Source: Pseudomonadota bacterium
GTDB lineage: Bacteria > Pseudomonadota > Alphaproteobacteria > Rhizobiales > Rhizobiaceae
Length of the DNA stretch: 11,020 bases
Reading direction: 5' to 3'
Assembly (NCBI GenBank): GCA_023416545.1
Contig: JAEZHO010000466.1
Coordinates: forward strand, 1 to 11,020
The notes under the pieces were generated by a model. That model searched no databases and was not told the DNA's origin. It saw only the letters and a list, made by a program, of their open reading frames with translations. The first letter of the stretch is position 1. Each line of letters opens with the position of its first letter. Shown here piece by piece: positions 1 to 6,170 of this stretch. The position numbers and the translations under genes were made by a program.

Positions 1-456
1 ACGGTGAGCGTCATGACGGCGGACCTTGCGCGCCTGTCGCTGCCGGAGACGATCGATTACCTGCCGACGCACGACATCGGCCGCTTCATCGATGCCAGCC
101 TGCTTGTCGCCGGGGAGGATCCGGCGATGAAGCCCGCGCTCGCCGAGGTCCTCAACGCCATCAAGCCAACCAAGGGGCTCTTCACGATCGAGGCTGCGGG
201 TGGCGGTCCTCTAGCGGTGTGCTTCTGCGTCCAGGACACCGACCTCGCCGGCATCCTCGGACTTTCCGTCGATGCGACGGCTCGGCGTCAGGGGCTCGGA
301 ACCGAAATCCTGTCCTCGGCGCTCCGCTGGGCGCGGATCAACGGCGCGCGAAGTGCCTGGGTCCAGGTCGGCTCCGACAATCTGCCGGCGATGGCGCTCT
401 ACCGGAAATTTGGGTTCGTCGAAGCCTATCGGTACCACTACTGGCGGGAGGCATGA
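1..456 (+). CDS. GNAT family N-acetyltransferase, C-terminal half (5' end outside window)
   Basis: Acetyl-CoA-dependent N-acetyltransferase; the substrate is not predictable. The frame is open from base 1, and the visible 151 codons read as the second half of a two-lobed GNAT protein. The acetyl-CoA-binding motif A is seen as LSVDATARRQGLG (bases about 262-300), followed by the helix ILSSALRWA and the motif B region with the NLPAMALYRKFGF segment that closes most GNAT domains. A GTG at 4 and an ATG at 13 are possible starts. However, the first visible residues (VMTADLA) resemble the strand that links the two lobes in rhizobial proteins of about 280 residues, so I infer that the true start is upstream. 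It overlaps the next gene by four bases (ATGA, 453-456), so the two are probably cotranslated. RimI-like ribosomal-protein acetylation is possible but unsupported. The family call is secure; the truncation is an inference from remembered homologues. Confidence 0.85.
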   Translation, partial: TVSVMTADLARLSLPETIDYLPTHDIGRFIDASLLVAGEDPAMKPALAEVLNAIKPTKGLFTIEAAGGGPLAVCFCVQDTDLAGILGLSVDATARRQGLGTEILSSALRWARINGARSAWVQVGSDNLPAMALYRKFGFVEAYRYHYWREA

Positions 457-872
457 CCGTGCAATCCGAACCGCGGCGCATGCTTCTGGTCGCCGCCTGC
501 GCGCTCGTCGATACCGACAATCGCATCCTTCTGGCACAGCGCCCGGAAGGCAAGGAACTGGCGGGCCTCTGGGAATTTCCGGGCGGCAAGGTCGAGCCGG
601 GCGAAACGCCGGAGGAGACGCTGGTGCGCGAACTGCACGAAGAACTTGGGATCACCACGAAGATACCCTGCCTTGCGCCGCTGACCTTCGCCAGCCACAC
701 CTACGAGCGCTTCCATCTCCTGATGCCGCTCTACATCTGCCGGCGATACGAGGGCATTCCGGTGGGGCAGGAAGGCCAGGCGATCAAGTGGGTCCGGTCC
801 CGCGACTTGCGCAACTATCCCATGCCGCCGGCCGACGAGCCGCTCATCCCGTTCCTGCAGGATCTGCTGTAG
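453..872 (+). CDS. mutT: MutT-type Nudix hydrolase (8-oxo-dGTP diphosphatase)
   Basis: Cytosolic pyrophosphohydrolase that removes oxidised guanine nucleotides (8-oxo-dGTP to 8-oxo-dGMP) from the precursor pool. The 139-residue protein carries a complete Nudix box, GX5EX7REUXEEXGU, at residues 45-67: G45, E51, R59, E60, E63, E64 and G66, with E60, E63 and E64 the metal-binding glutamates. The preceding LAGLWEFPGGK is characteristic of the MutT subgroup, and the length fits MutT (about 130-140). The start ATG lies inside the stop region of the acetyltransferase gene (ATGA overlap), which indicates translational coupling. A downstream ATG at 480 would remove nine residues without touching the fold. 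Other Nudix substrates cannot be excluded, but the segment before the box makes the mutator function likely. Confidence 0.9.
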   Translation: MTVQSEPRRMLLVAACALVDTDNRILLAQRPEGKELAGLWEFPGGKVEPGETPEETLVRELHEELGITTKIPCLAPLTFASHTYERFHLLMPLYICRRYEGIPVGQEGQAIKWVRSRDLRNYPMPPADEPLIPFLQDLL

Positions 873-873
873 A

Positions 874-895
874 TTGCCGGCGACAAGTGCGGCAA
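874..895 (+). other. Weak hairpin just after mutT
   Basis: Just after the mutT stop codon, TTGCCG (874-879) and CGGCAA (890-895) can form a six-base-pair stem with a ten-base loop. No T-run follows, so it is not a convincing intrinsic terminator. It may mark the 3' end of the mutT transcript or be chance in GC-rich DNA. Confidence 0.25.
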
Positions 896-909
896 ACCGT
901 AAATCGGTG

Positions 910-926
910 TTAACAGATCGTTTAAC
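910..926 (+). promoter_or_regulatory. CtrA-like half-site pair upstream of the membrane-protein and pilin genes
   Basis: TTAA (910-913) and TTAAC (922-926) sit in the gap upstream of the gene at 984. The alphaproteobacterial cell-cycle regulator CtrA prefers TTAA-N7-TTAAC; here the spacer is eight bases, one too long. The position upstream of a pilin cluster would suit, since CtrA controls pilA in Caulobacter. The spacing error makes this only a candidate. Confidence 0.2.
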
Positions 927-983
927 CAAATCCCCTAGTCTCCGGCTTCACCAAGGCAGTACTGGCGTCGAGGCTTTGAAGGT

Positions 984-1304
984 ATGGACGAGGAATTGTG
1001 GAAGACTGTCCGGGTCCGAAACCGGTCGGTGTACCGGTCCGGCAGGACCGGCGTCCTGAACATCGCTCTCCTGTTCGGCACGGCGGCGATCGCGCTTTCG
1101 CTGATCGTCACGCCGATGATCGCCGACAGCGGTGACGGCCGGCGTCTCGCCCATGTCCAGGAAGAATTCGACCGGATGACCACCGGGTCGATCATGCCCG
1201 TCGACCGGGGGTCGAGGCATTACACCATCCGCCGCAGCGTACTTCAGGAAACGCCCGGCTCGGTTTGCATCATACAGCCCTACGACACGGACGCCCGCTG
1301 CTGA
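984..1304 (+). CDS. Hypothetical single-pass membrane protein
   Basis: Function unknown. The 106-residue product has a short, basic N-terminal segment (residues 1-23), one clear hydrophobic helix at about 24-46 (NIALLFGTAAIALSLIVTP), and a C-terminal region of about 60 residues. By the positive-inside rule that region is likely periplasmic. It contains MTTGSI, a sequence common in rhizobial exported proteins, and ends in SVCIIQPYDTDARC with two cysteines that could form a disulfide. The ATG at 984 is preceded by GAGG (970-973) about ten bases away and by GAAGG immediately upstream. The gene lies 38 bases before the Flp pilin gene on the same strand and may be cotranscribed with it. Coding nature is supported by the membrane-protein pattern and tight packing; no domain was recognised. 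Confidence 0.7.
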   Translation: MDEELWKTVRVRNRSVYRSGRTGVLNIALLFGTAAIALSLIVTPMIADSGDGRRLAHVQEEFDRMTTGSIMPVDRGSRHYTIRRSVLQETPGSVCIIQPYDTDARC

Positions 1305-1342
1305 TCGACAGTTCCGGGAGCCCTGCTGAAAGGATATATCGC

Positions 1343-1516
1343 ATGCGTATTCTGAAGGCATTTCCCCGCAACCGAAAAGGAGCGACCGCCGTCGAGTACG
1401 GCCTGATCGCCGCGCTCATCGCGGTCGTGCTGGTCGTCGCGTTCGGTGGCCTTGCCGACACGCTGGTGAGCGTGTTCGACACGATCGACGGCTATCTCAC
1501 GAACGCTGTCAGCTAG
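1343..1516 (+). CDS. Flp/Fap-type pilin (type IVb prepilin)
   Basis: Small structural subunit of Flp (tight-adherence) pili. The 57-residue prepilin has a basic leader (residues 1-13, ending RNRKG) and a prepilin peptidase site G13|A14. The Flp signature of Glu at mature position 5 and Tyr at 6 is present (ATAVEYG), followed by a hydrophobic helix (LIAALIAVVLVVAFGG) and a short polar tail. The ATG at 1343 is chosen because AAAGGA (1329-1334) lies eight bases upstream and because it gives a leader of normal length; the frame is open further upstream, to about 1265. No tad/cpa assembly genes (prepilin peptidase, secretin, TadA ATPase) occur in this window, so its machinery must be encoded elsewhere. 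Its stop codon overlaps that of the convergent methyltransferase-like gene. Confidence 0.92.
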   Translation: MRILKAFPRNRKGATAVEYGLIAALIAVVLVVAFGGLADTLVSVFDTIDGYLTNAVS

Positions 1517-2403
1517 CCTTTCCCCGGTTCATCGTCACGCGGCACGCGCAGCGCATCGGCAAGCCGCATCTTCGCGGCGCCGGGCTTCAGCGGTTTCTGC
1601 TGGCTTTCGTGCGGGGCCCAGCCGGAGACGTAGATGATCGAGAAGGTGGCGCGGATGCGTCCGTCCGGATCGGCGTGACGCTCGGCGTAAAGCTCTGCGG
1701 CCCTCAGGAAGAAGCCCCTGTCGACGGGCATCCGGCTTCGTCCGACGAGCGGATTGGCCATTCCCATCGCCCGGATGTCGCGCATCAGCGGGAAGATGGA
1801 ATCGTAGCGCACCGTGTAGTTCTCGACATCCACCACGGGCAGGGTGAAGCCCGCCCTCTGCAGCAGCGCGCCGACGTCGCGGACATCGGCGAAGGGGATG
1901 ACGCGGGGGCTTGCTCCTCCCGTCCGCTCGATCTCGGTGGCGAGCAGGACGTCCCGCAGTTCGGCCAGGGTGCCGGCCCCCGGTATCGCCGCCATGAACA
2001 GGCCGTCCGGCTTCAGGGCGCGGCGAATTCGCACGAGCACGCCCGGCGTGTCGTTGACCAGATGGAGGGAGAGCGGCGAAAGCACGAGGTTCGTTGAAGA
2101 AGGCTCCAGCGGAACGTCGTCCAGGGCCGCGACCGTCAGGGGCTCGCCCGGTGCCGCGAAGACCGCGCTCGTCTCCACGCGCTCAATCGCGCCGATCTTG
2201 CCGGTTTCGTAGGCGAGGCGCGCCGCCGGTCCCGGGCCGCCATGAAGCTCCACGGCGGTGTCGAACCTCCGCTCCACGACCGACAGCCGTTCGGCCAGTT
2301 CGCGGGCCACCAGGTCAAGCAGGAACGAGGCTTCCGGATCGGCATTCCTGAACGCCCGTTCCCGACGTGCCTCCACCAGAGCCTGGTCGAAAAGAATCTC
2401 CAT
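1513..2403 (-). CDS. NDUFAF5-like SAM-binding protein (BioC-type methyltransferase fold)
   Basis: The 296-residue protein aligns by eye along its length with mitochondrial NDUFAF5 (C20orf7), the SAM-fold factor that hydroxylates an arginine of the complex I subunit NDUFS7 (NuoB). Shared landmarks are the N-terminal FDQALVEARRERA (5-17), the LSPLSLHLVND motif (108-118), RRALKPDG (127-134), GTLAELRDVLLATEIERTGG (144-163), ISPF-like VIPFADV (168-174), and HESQQKP near the C-terminus (265-271). The usual SAM motif I (LDLGCGxG) is degenerate here: VELHGGPG at 51-58. A role in complex I assembly is inferred from the family; databases often label such proteins BioC or generic methyltransferase. The start at 2403 is supported by AAGGA about eight bases upstream. 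It is divergent from comF (96-base gap) and convergent with the pilin gene. Confidence 0.85.
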   Translation of the reverse strand: MEILFDQALVEARRERAFRNADPEASFLLDLVARELAERLSVVERRFDTAVELHGGPGPAARLAYETGKIGAIERVETSAVFAAPGEPLTVAALDDVPLEPSSTNLVLSPLSLHLVNDTPGVLVRIRRALKPDGLFMAAIPGAGTLAELRDVLLATEIERTGGASPRVIPFADVRDVGALLQRAGFTLPVVDVENYTVRYDSIFPLMRDIRAMGMANPLVGRSRMPVDRGFFLRAAELYAERHADPDGRIRATFSIIYVSGWAPHESQQKPLKPGAAKMRLADALRVPRDDEPGKG

Positions 2404-2499
2404 CGCGCGTGGTCCTTCGTATTTCCAGTTGCGGAATGGCGCCCGGCGGGAGCAAATGTCAATCCACAGGGGTGAGCGTGGTGGCCGCGGGGGGTGGCT

Positions 2500-3273
2500 A
2501 TGGGGAGTGGGGACAAGTCGAGCGGGGAAAGGTCGTCGTCGCACGGCCGGGCGTGGCTGCGCTGGATCGGCGACCTCGTCTATCCGCCGTCCTGCCCCGC
2601 CTGCGGCACGATCCTCGCGGAGCGGACGAGCTTCTGTGCAACGTGCTGGCGGGACATCCGCTTCATCGAACGTCCGTACTGCGAGGTCCTCGGCATCCCG
2701 TTCGGCTATGATCCGGGCGAGGGCATGGTTTCGGCAGATGCGATCGCCGCGCCGCCGGTTTTCGACCGGCTGCGCAGCGTGGCGATCCATGAAGGCCCGG
2801 TGCGCCATCTGGTTCATGGCCTGAAATACCGCGACCGCACCGATCTCGCGGCGATGATGGCGGGGTGGATGCTGCGCGCCTCGGAGCGGCATGTCCTCGA
2901 ATGCGACGGCATCGTTCCCGTCCCTCTGCATCGCTGGCGGTTTGCCGGGCGCAAGTTCAACCAGTCCGCGGAACTCGCCCGCCACCTGGCGCGACTTTCC
3001 GGCCATCCCTTCCTGCCGTCGACCCTCGTCAGGGTGAAGAGGACGGCGCGGCAGGTGGGGCTGACGGCGAGGGGCCGCGAGGAGAACGTCCGGGCGGCGT
3101 TCAAGGTGGTTCCCGGCCGGGAGAGCGACCTTGTCGGCAAGCGTCTGGTGCTGGTCGATGACGTCTTCACAACCGGCGCCACCGTGTCGTCCGCGACGCG
3201 GGCGCTGAAGAAGGCGGGGGTCGCCGAGGTCACCGTTTTGACCTTTGCAATGGCTATCGCCGGGCCTATATGA
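2500..3273 (+). CDS. comF: ComF family phosphoribosyltransferase-like protein
   Basis: Member of the ComF/GntX family, linked to DNA uptake and the use of DNA as a nutrient in naturally competent bacteria; its role in alphaproteobacteria is not well defined. The 257-residue protein has a four-cysteine zinc site near the N-terminus (C32-P-A-C35 and C46-A-T-C49). The central segment contains GLKYRDR and PVPLHRWRFAGRKFNQS, and the signature phosphoribosyltransferase motif VLVDDVFTTGATV lies at 217-229, all in family order. The ATG at 2500 is chosen; a GTG at 2494 in the same frame adds two residues, and a G-rich stretch (2488-2494) precedes both. It lies head-to-head with the NDUFAF5-like gene and 60 bases before grxC. 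No other competence genes are visible. Confidence 0.9.
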   Translation: MGSGDKSSGERSSSHGRAWLRWIGDLVYPPSCPACGTILAERTSFCATCWRDIRFIERPYCEVLGIPFGYDPGEGMVSADAIAAPPVFDRLRSVAIHEGPVRHLVHGLKYRDRTDLAAMMAGWMLRASERHVLECDGIVPVPLHRWRFAGRKFNQSAELARHLARLSGHPFLPSTLVRVKRTARQVGLTARGREENVRAAFKVVPGRESDLVGKRLVLVDDVFTTGATVSSATRALKKAGVAEVTVLTFAMAIAGPI

Positions 3274-3333
3274 AGTTTGTAACACAATTCTGCGCGGCCC
3301 CATCCCGCCCGGTCGCGCCCCGGAGAAATCTCG

Positions 3334-3591
3334 ATGGCCGATGTCACGATCTACACCCGTCAGGGCTGCGGTTACTGTTCCCGCGCCAAGTCGCTGCTCC
3401 AGTCGAAGGGGATCAGCTTCACCGAGCACGACGCGACCTTCTCCCCGGACCTGCGCCAGGAGATGATCCAGAAGGCCAATGGCAGCTCCACCTTCCCGCA
3501 GATATTCATCGACGGCAAGCATGTCGGCGGTTGCGACGATCTTCATGCTCTCGATCGGGCCGGGAAGCTCGACGAGATGCTCGCTGCCTGA
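3334..3591 (+). CDS. grxC: Glutaredoxin 3 (dithiol type)
   Basis: Small cytosolic thiol-disulfide oxidoreductase that uses glutathione to reduce protein disulfides and mixed disulfides. The 85-residue protein has the dithiol active site C12-G-Y-C15 after the first strand (VTIYTRQG). The TFPQ loop supplies the cis-proline at P55, and the glutathione-binding GGCDDL (65-70) includes a third cysteine, C67, as in bacterial Grx3. CGYC in place of the enterobacterial CPYC fits rhizobial glutaredoxins. GGAG (3322-3325) lies eight bases before the ATG. The gene follows comF by 60 bases and precedes the Nit-type amidase by 12, so at least grxC and the amidase are probably one transcript. Confidence 0.95.
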   Translation: MADVTIYTRQGCGYCSRAKSLLQSKGISFTEHDATFSPDLRQEMIQKANGSSTFPQIFIDGKHVGGCDDLHALDRAGKLDEMLAA

Positions 3592-3603
3592 GGGAGAGGG
3601 ACG

Positions 3604-4458
3604 ATGACGTTCAAGGCTGCCGCCATCCAGATGTGCTCCGGTGTCGATCCGGAGAAGAACGCCGCCGACATGGAGAGGCTCGTCCGCGAGGCCGCCTCCC
3701 AGGGCGCCGTCTATGTCCAGACCCCGGAAATGACCGGGGCGGTACAGAGGGACCGCCCCGGCCTGATGGCCGTGCTCCGGGACGAGGCGAACGACGTCAT
3801 CGTCGCCACCGCCCGCGACCTTGCCCGCGACCTCGGCATCCACGTCCATGTCGGTTCCACGGCGATTGCGCTGCCCGACGGAAAGATCGCCAATCGCGGT
3901 TTCCTCTTCGCACCCGGCGGCGAACGGATCTGCACCTATGACAAGATCCACATGTTCGACGTCGATCTCGACAACGGCGAGAGCTGGCGCGAAAGCGCCG
4001 TCTACCGGCCGGGCGGCGAAGCGCGGGTGGCGGAGCTTCCGTTCGCGAAGCTTGGTTTTGCGATCTGCTACGATGTCCGTTTCCCCTCGCTGTTCCGCAC
4101 CGAGGCGGTTGCCGGCGCCGAGGTCCTGACGGTCCCGGCCGCCTTCACCCGCCAGACGGGCGAGGCGCATTGGGAAGTGCTGATGCGGGCCCGCGCCATC
4201 GAGAACGGCGCCTTCGTCATTGCCGCCGCCCAGGCCGGCGTCCATGAGGACGGCCGCGAGACGTTCGGCCACTCGATGATCATCGACCCGTGGGGCAAGG
4301 TCCTGGCGTCGGCCGGCGGCAGCGGCGAGGCGATCGTCATCGCCGAGATCGACGTCGACCAGGTCAAGGCCGCCCGCGGCAAGATCCCCAACCTCAAGAC
4401 CGCCCGCGACTTCATCCTCGACACGGTGGCCTCGGAGGCGAAGGGGGTGGCCGCGTGA
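3604..4458 (+). CDS. Nitrilase-superfamily amidase, Nit1/Nit2 branch (carbon-nitrogen hydrolase)
   Basis: Cytosolic amide hydrolase of 284 residues with the Glu-Lys-Cys catalytic triad of the nitrilase superfamily: E42 in TPEMTG, K114 in YDKIHMFDVD, and C155 in GFAICYDVRFP. The KIHMFDVDL...ES stretch is typical of the Nit1/Nit2 branch, which includes deaminated-glutathione amidase (Nit1) and omega-amidase (Nit2). I cannot decide between them from sequence alone. Location directly after glutaredoxin favours a glutathione-related role, as a repair enzyme for deaminated glutathione, but this is inference. A purine-rich GAGGGAGAGGGACG stretch before the ATG gives a strong ribosome-binding site. 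Its TGA overlaps the GTG start of the next gene (GTGA, 4455-4458), indicating translational coupling. Confidence 0.9.
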   Translation: MTFKAAAIQMCSGVDPEKNAADMERLVREAASQGAVYVQTPEMTGAVQRDRPGLMAVLRDEANDVIVATARDLARDLGIHVHVGSTAIALPDGKIANRGFLFAPGGERICTYDKIHMFDVDLDNGESWRESAVYRPGGEARVAELPFAKLGFAICYDVRFPSLFRTEAVAGAEVLTVPAAFTRQTGEAHWEVLMRARAIENGAFVIAAAQAGVHEDGRETFGHSMIIDPWGKVLASAGGSGEAIVIAEIDVDQVKAARGKIPNLKTARDFILDTVASEAKGVAA

Positions 4459-4883
4459 TCCGCTACTCGCTCGTCTGCGACAATTCCCACGACTTCGAAG
4501 GCTGGTTCTCCGGCAGTGCCGACTTCGACCGCCAGGTCGAGGCAGGCCTGCTCACCTGCCCGGTCTGCAATTCGGCTGCGATCTCCAAGTCGCTGATGGC
4601 GCCTTCCGTCTCCACCGCGCGCAAGAAGGAGGAGAAGCAGGCGGTTGCGATGGACATCGCCCAGAAGCAGGTGATGGCGAAGATCCGCGAAGCGGTGGCG
4701 GCCATCAAGGCCAATGCCGAGGATGTCGGCGAGAAGTTCCCCGAGGAAGCCCGCAAAATCCACTACGGCGAGGCCGACGCGCGCGGCATCATCGGCCAGG
4801 CGAGCTTTGCCGACGTGCGCGAACTCATCGAGGAAGGCATCGAGGTCGCGCCGCTGCCGGCGCTGCCCGAAGATGCCAACTAG
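4455..4883 (+). CDS. DUF1178 family protein
   Basis: Conserved alphaproteobacterial/betaproteobacterial protein of unknown function, 142 residues. The N-terminus has the family pattern MIRYSLVCDNSHDFEGWF with C8, followed by C35-P-V-C38, together suggesting a small zinc or metal knuckle. The middle is a charged helical segment (about residues 52-85, rich in Lys/Glu/Ala), and a C-terminal EEARKIHYGEADARGI...G block is typical of the family. The start is a GTG that overlaps the amidase stop by four bases, so it is translated by coupling. It ends two bases before the ubiG stop codon on the other strand. No catalytic motif is recognised. Confidence 0.9.
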   Translation: MIRYSLVCDNSHDFEGWFSGSADFDRQVEAGLLTCPVCNSAAISKSLMAPSVSTARKKEEKQAVAMDIAQKQVMAKIREAVAAIKANAEDVGEKFPEEARKIHYGEADARGIIGQASFADVRELIEEGIEVAPLPALPEDAN

Positions 4884-4885
4884 GG

Positions 4886-5632
4886 TCATCCCCGCTTCTT
4901 CGCCATCAGCATGTAGTTGACGTCCATGTCCGGGGAGAGGTTCCAGCGGTCCTGCAGCGGATTGAAGAAGACCCCGGTGTGGTGGACGATGTCCATGCCG
5001 CTCGCCTCAAGGGGGGCTTCCAGTTCATCCGGTCGAACAAGCTTCTCGTACTGGTGCGTGCCCCTTGGCAGCCAGCGCAGGATGTTCTCGGCGGCGAAGA
5101 TGGCGAGCGCCCTAGCCTTCATCGTGCGGTTGATGGTGGCGACGAACATCAGGCCGCCCGGCTTCACCATGGAGGCGCAGGTGCGCATGAAGAAGTCGAC
5201 GTCGGCGACGTGTTCGACCACTTCCATGTTGAGGACGACGTCGAACATCTCGCCGGCCTCCTGCAATTGCTCGGCCGTCACGGCGCGGTAGTCGATGCTC
5301 GTGCCGGTCTCGGCGGCATGGGTCGAGGCAATCCCGATATTCTTCTCGGACGGGTCGGCGCCCACCACGGTCGCGCCCATGCGGGCAACCGGCTCGGAGA
5401 GAAGGCCGCCGCCGCAGCCGATGTCGAGGACCCGCAACCCGGAAAGCGGCAGGTGCGCCTTCGGATCGCGGCCGAAGTTTTCGGCCACCCGGTCACGGAT
5501 ATAGGCCAGACGTACGGGGTTGAACTTGTGGAGCGGCTTGAACTTGCCCGTGGGATCCCACCATTCCGCCGCCATGGCGGAGAATCGGTCGACTTCGCTC
5601 TGGTCAATCGTCGTCTTTGCGGCATCGGTCAT
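4886..5632 (-). CDS. ubiG: Ubiquinone biosynthesis O-methyltransferase UbiG
   Basis: SAM-dependent methyltransferase that carries out both O-methylation steps of ubiquinone biosynthesis, acting at the inner membrane surface. The 248-residue protein begins with the UbiG hallmark FSAMAAEWWDPTGKFKPLHKFNPVR (17-41). SAM motif I is VLDIGCGGGLLSEP (68-81), followed by the acidic motif II GADPSEKNI (91-99) and MEVVEHV (136-142). The UbiG-specific insertion ATINRT...LRWLPRGTHQY is implicated in membrane/lipid association, and the C-terminus ends FNPLQDRWNLSPDMDVNYM. Length and motifs are canonical. The ATG overlaps the stop of the upstream frameshifted gene (ATGA, 5629-5632), so ubiG is probably translated by coupling to it. 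It is convergent with the DUF1178 gene with only two bases between stop codons. Confidence 0.97.
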   Translation of the reverse strand: MTDAAKTTIDQSEVDRFSAMAAEWWDPTGKFKPLHKFNPVRLAYIRDRVAENFGRDPKAHLPLSGLRVLDIGCGGGLLSEPVARMGATVVGADPSEKNIGIASTHAAETGTSIDYRAVTAEQLQEAGEMFDVVLNMEVVEHVADVDFFMRTCASMVKPGGLMFVATINRTMKARALAIFAAENILRWLPRGTHQYEKLVRPDELEAPLEASGMDIVHHTGVFFNPLQDRWNLSPDMDVNYMLMAKKRG

Positions 5633-6056
5633 GGGGCATCATCTCCGGGATCTGCGCCTGAGGTCGGACGATCGGGGCCGGAAGTCAAGGGGCGCCTGCC
5701 GAGAAGCCGGGCGGCGTCATGGATGACATCCCATGGATCGAGCTCTGGCCACCGGGCCATGTCCTCAGCGAAGTCGCTCATTCCCTTCCTGAACAGCTCA
5801 TAAGCGCGTGGGGGAGGCGGTCGACACAGGACGGCAGAGTCGCGCAGGCATTGCCGCTCAGTCCGATCATGCGCTGCACCTCGACATGCAGCGCCTGGTG
5901 GTTCGAGAGGACCAGCGGTCCCTTGCAGATGCGGTCGCGGCGGCACCGGCGAAAGCGGCAGGTCAGCCTGATCGTCGATAGGCTGGCGGTCATGCGGCAG
6001 AGCGCCTCGTGCCTGGCTGCCCGCATCTTTTCGTAGTCGGTCATGTCTGCGGTCAT
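5629..6056 (-). pseudogene. Cys/Arg-rich hypothetical gene upstream of ubiG, with an apparent single-base frameshift
   Basis: Two overlapping minus-strand frames read as one gene. The first starts at ATG 6056 (AAGGA seven bases upstream) and stays open to 5778; the second ends at 5629. Adding one C to the five-C run at 5810-5814 (read on the minus strand) joins them into a 142-residue protein, with RLPPRAYELF at the junction. The joined product has cysteines at 20, 33, 38, 44, 71 and 77, an Arg-rich centre (TCRFRRCRRDRICKG, 32-46), and a helical C-terminal part with ARWPELDPWDVIHDAARLL, suggesting a small metal- or nucleic-acid-binding protein. Function is unknown. Its TGA overlaps the ubiG ATG in ATGA, the normal geometry of a coupled gene pair, which argues that the second frame is truly coding. 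It could be a genuine pseudogene, a sequencing error in the homopolymer, or a -1 slippage site (CCC followed by C). Unshifted, the first frame gives 92 residues with an unrelated tail. Confidence 0.6.
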
Positions 6057-6170
6057 CGTCTCGTCCTTGAGGCTGGTGAAAGGGCGCCAGTGAAAAGGAC
6101 GGACTCCTCCCTTGGCGTTCCGGGGATCTTTCTGCGTCCTTCCGGAGCAGGACGGTTGAACTCTTTTAAT

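Noticed and set aside
874..1059. 61-residue plus-strand frame after mutT
   Set aside because: It covers an AT-richer spacer and overlaps the membrane-protein gene in another frame; no ribosome-binding site or family similarity.
2404..4272. Very long minus-strand open frame continuing upstream of the NDUFAF5-like gene, antisense to comF, grxC and the amidase
   Set aside because: The family N-terminus and a ribosome-binding site place the start at 2403. The upstream part is compositionally odd (His/Arg/Pro/Gly-rich) and is the shadow of well-supported genes in GC-rich DNA.
4979..5803. 274-residue plus-strand frame over ubiG
   Set aside because: It is antisense to a canonical ubiG, and its His/Gly/Arg-rich composition marks it as a shadow.
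6097..6121. Minus-strand GGAAC (6121-6117) with CGTCC 15 bases on, as an EcfG-type promoter for the frameshifted gene
   Set aside because: The spacing and the -10 element do not fit GGAAC-N18-19-TT; it has TC one base too early.
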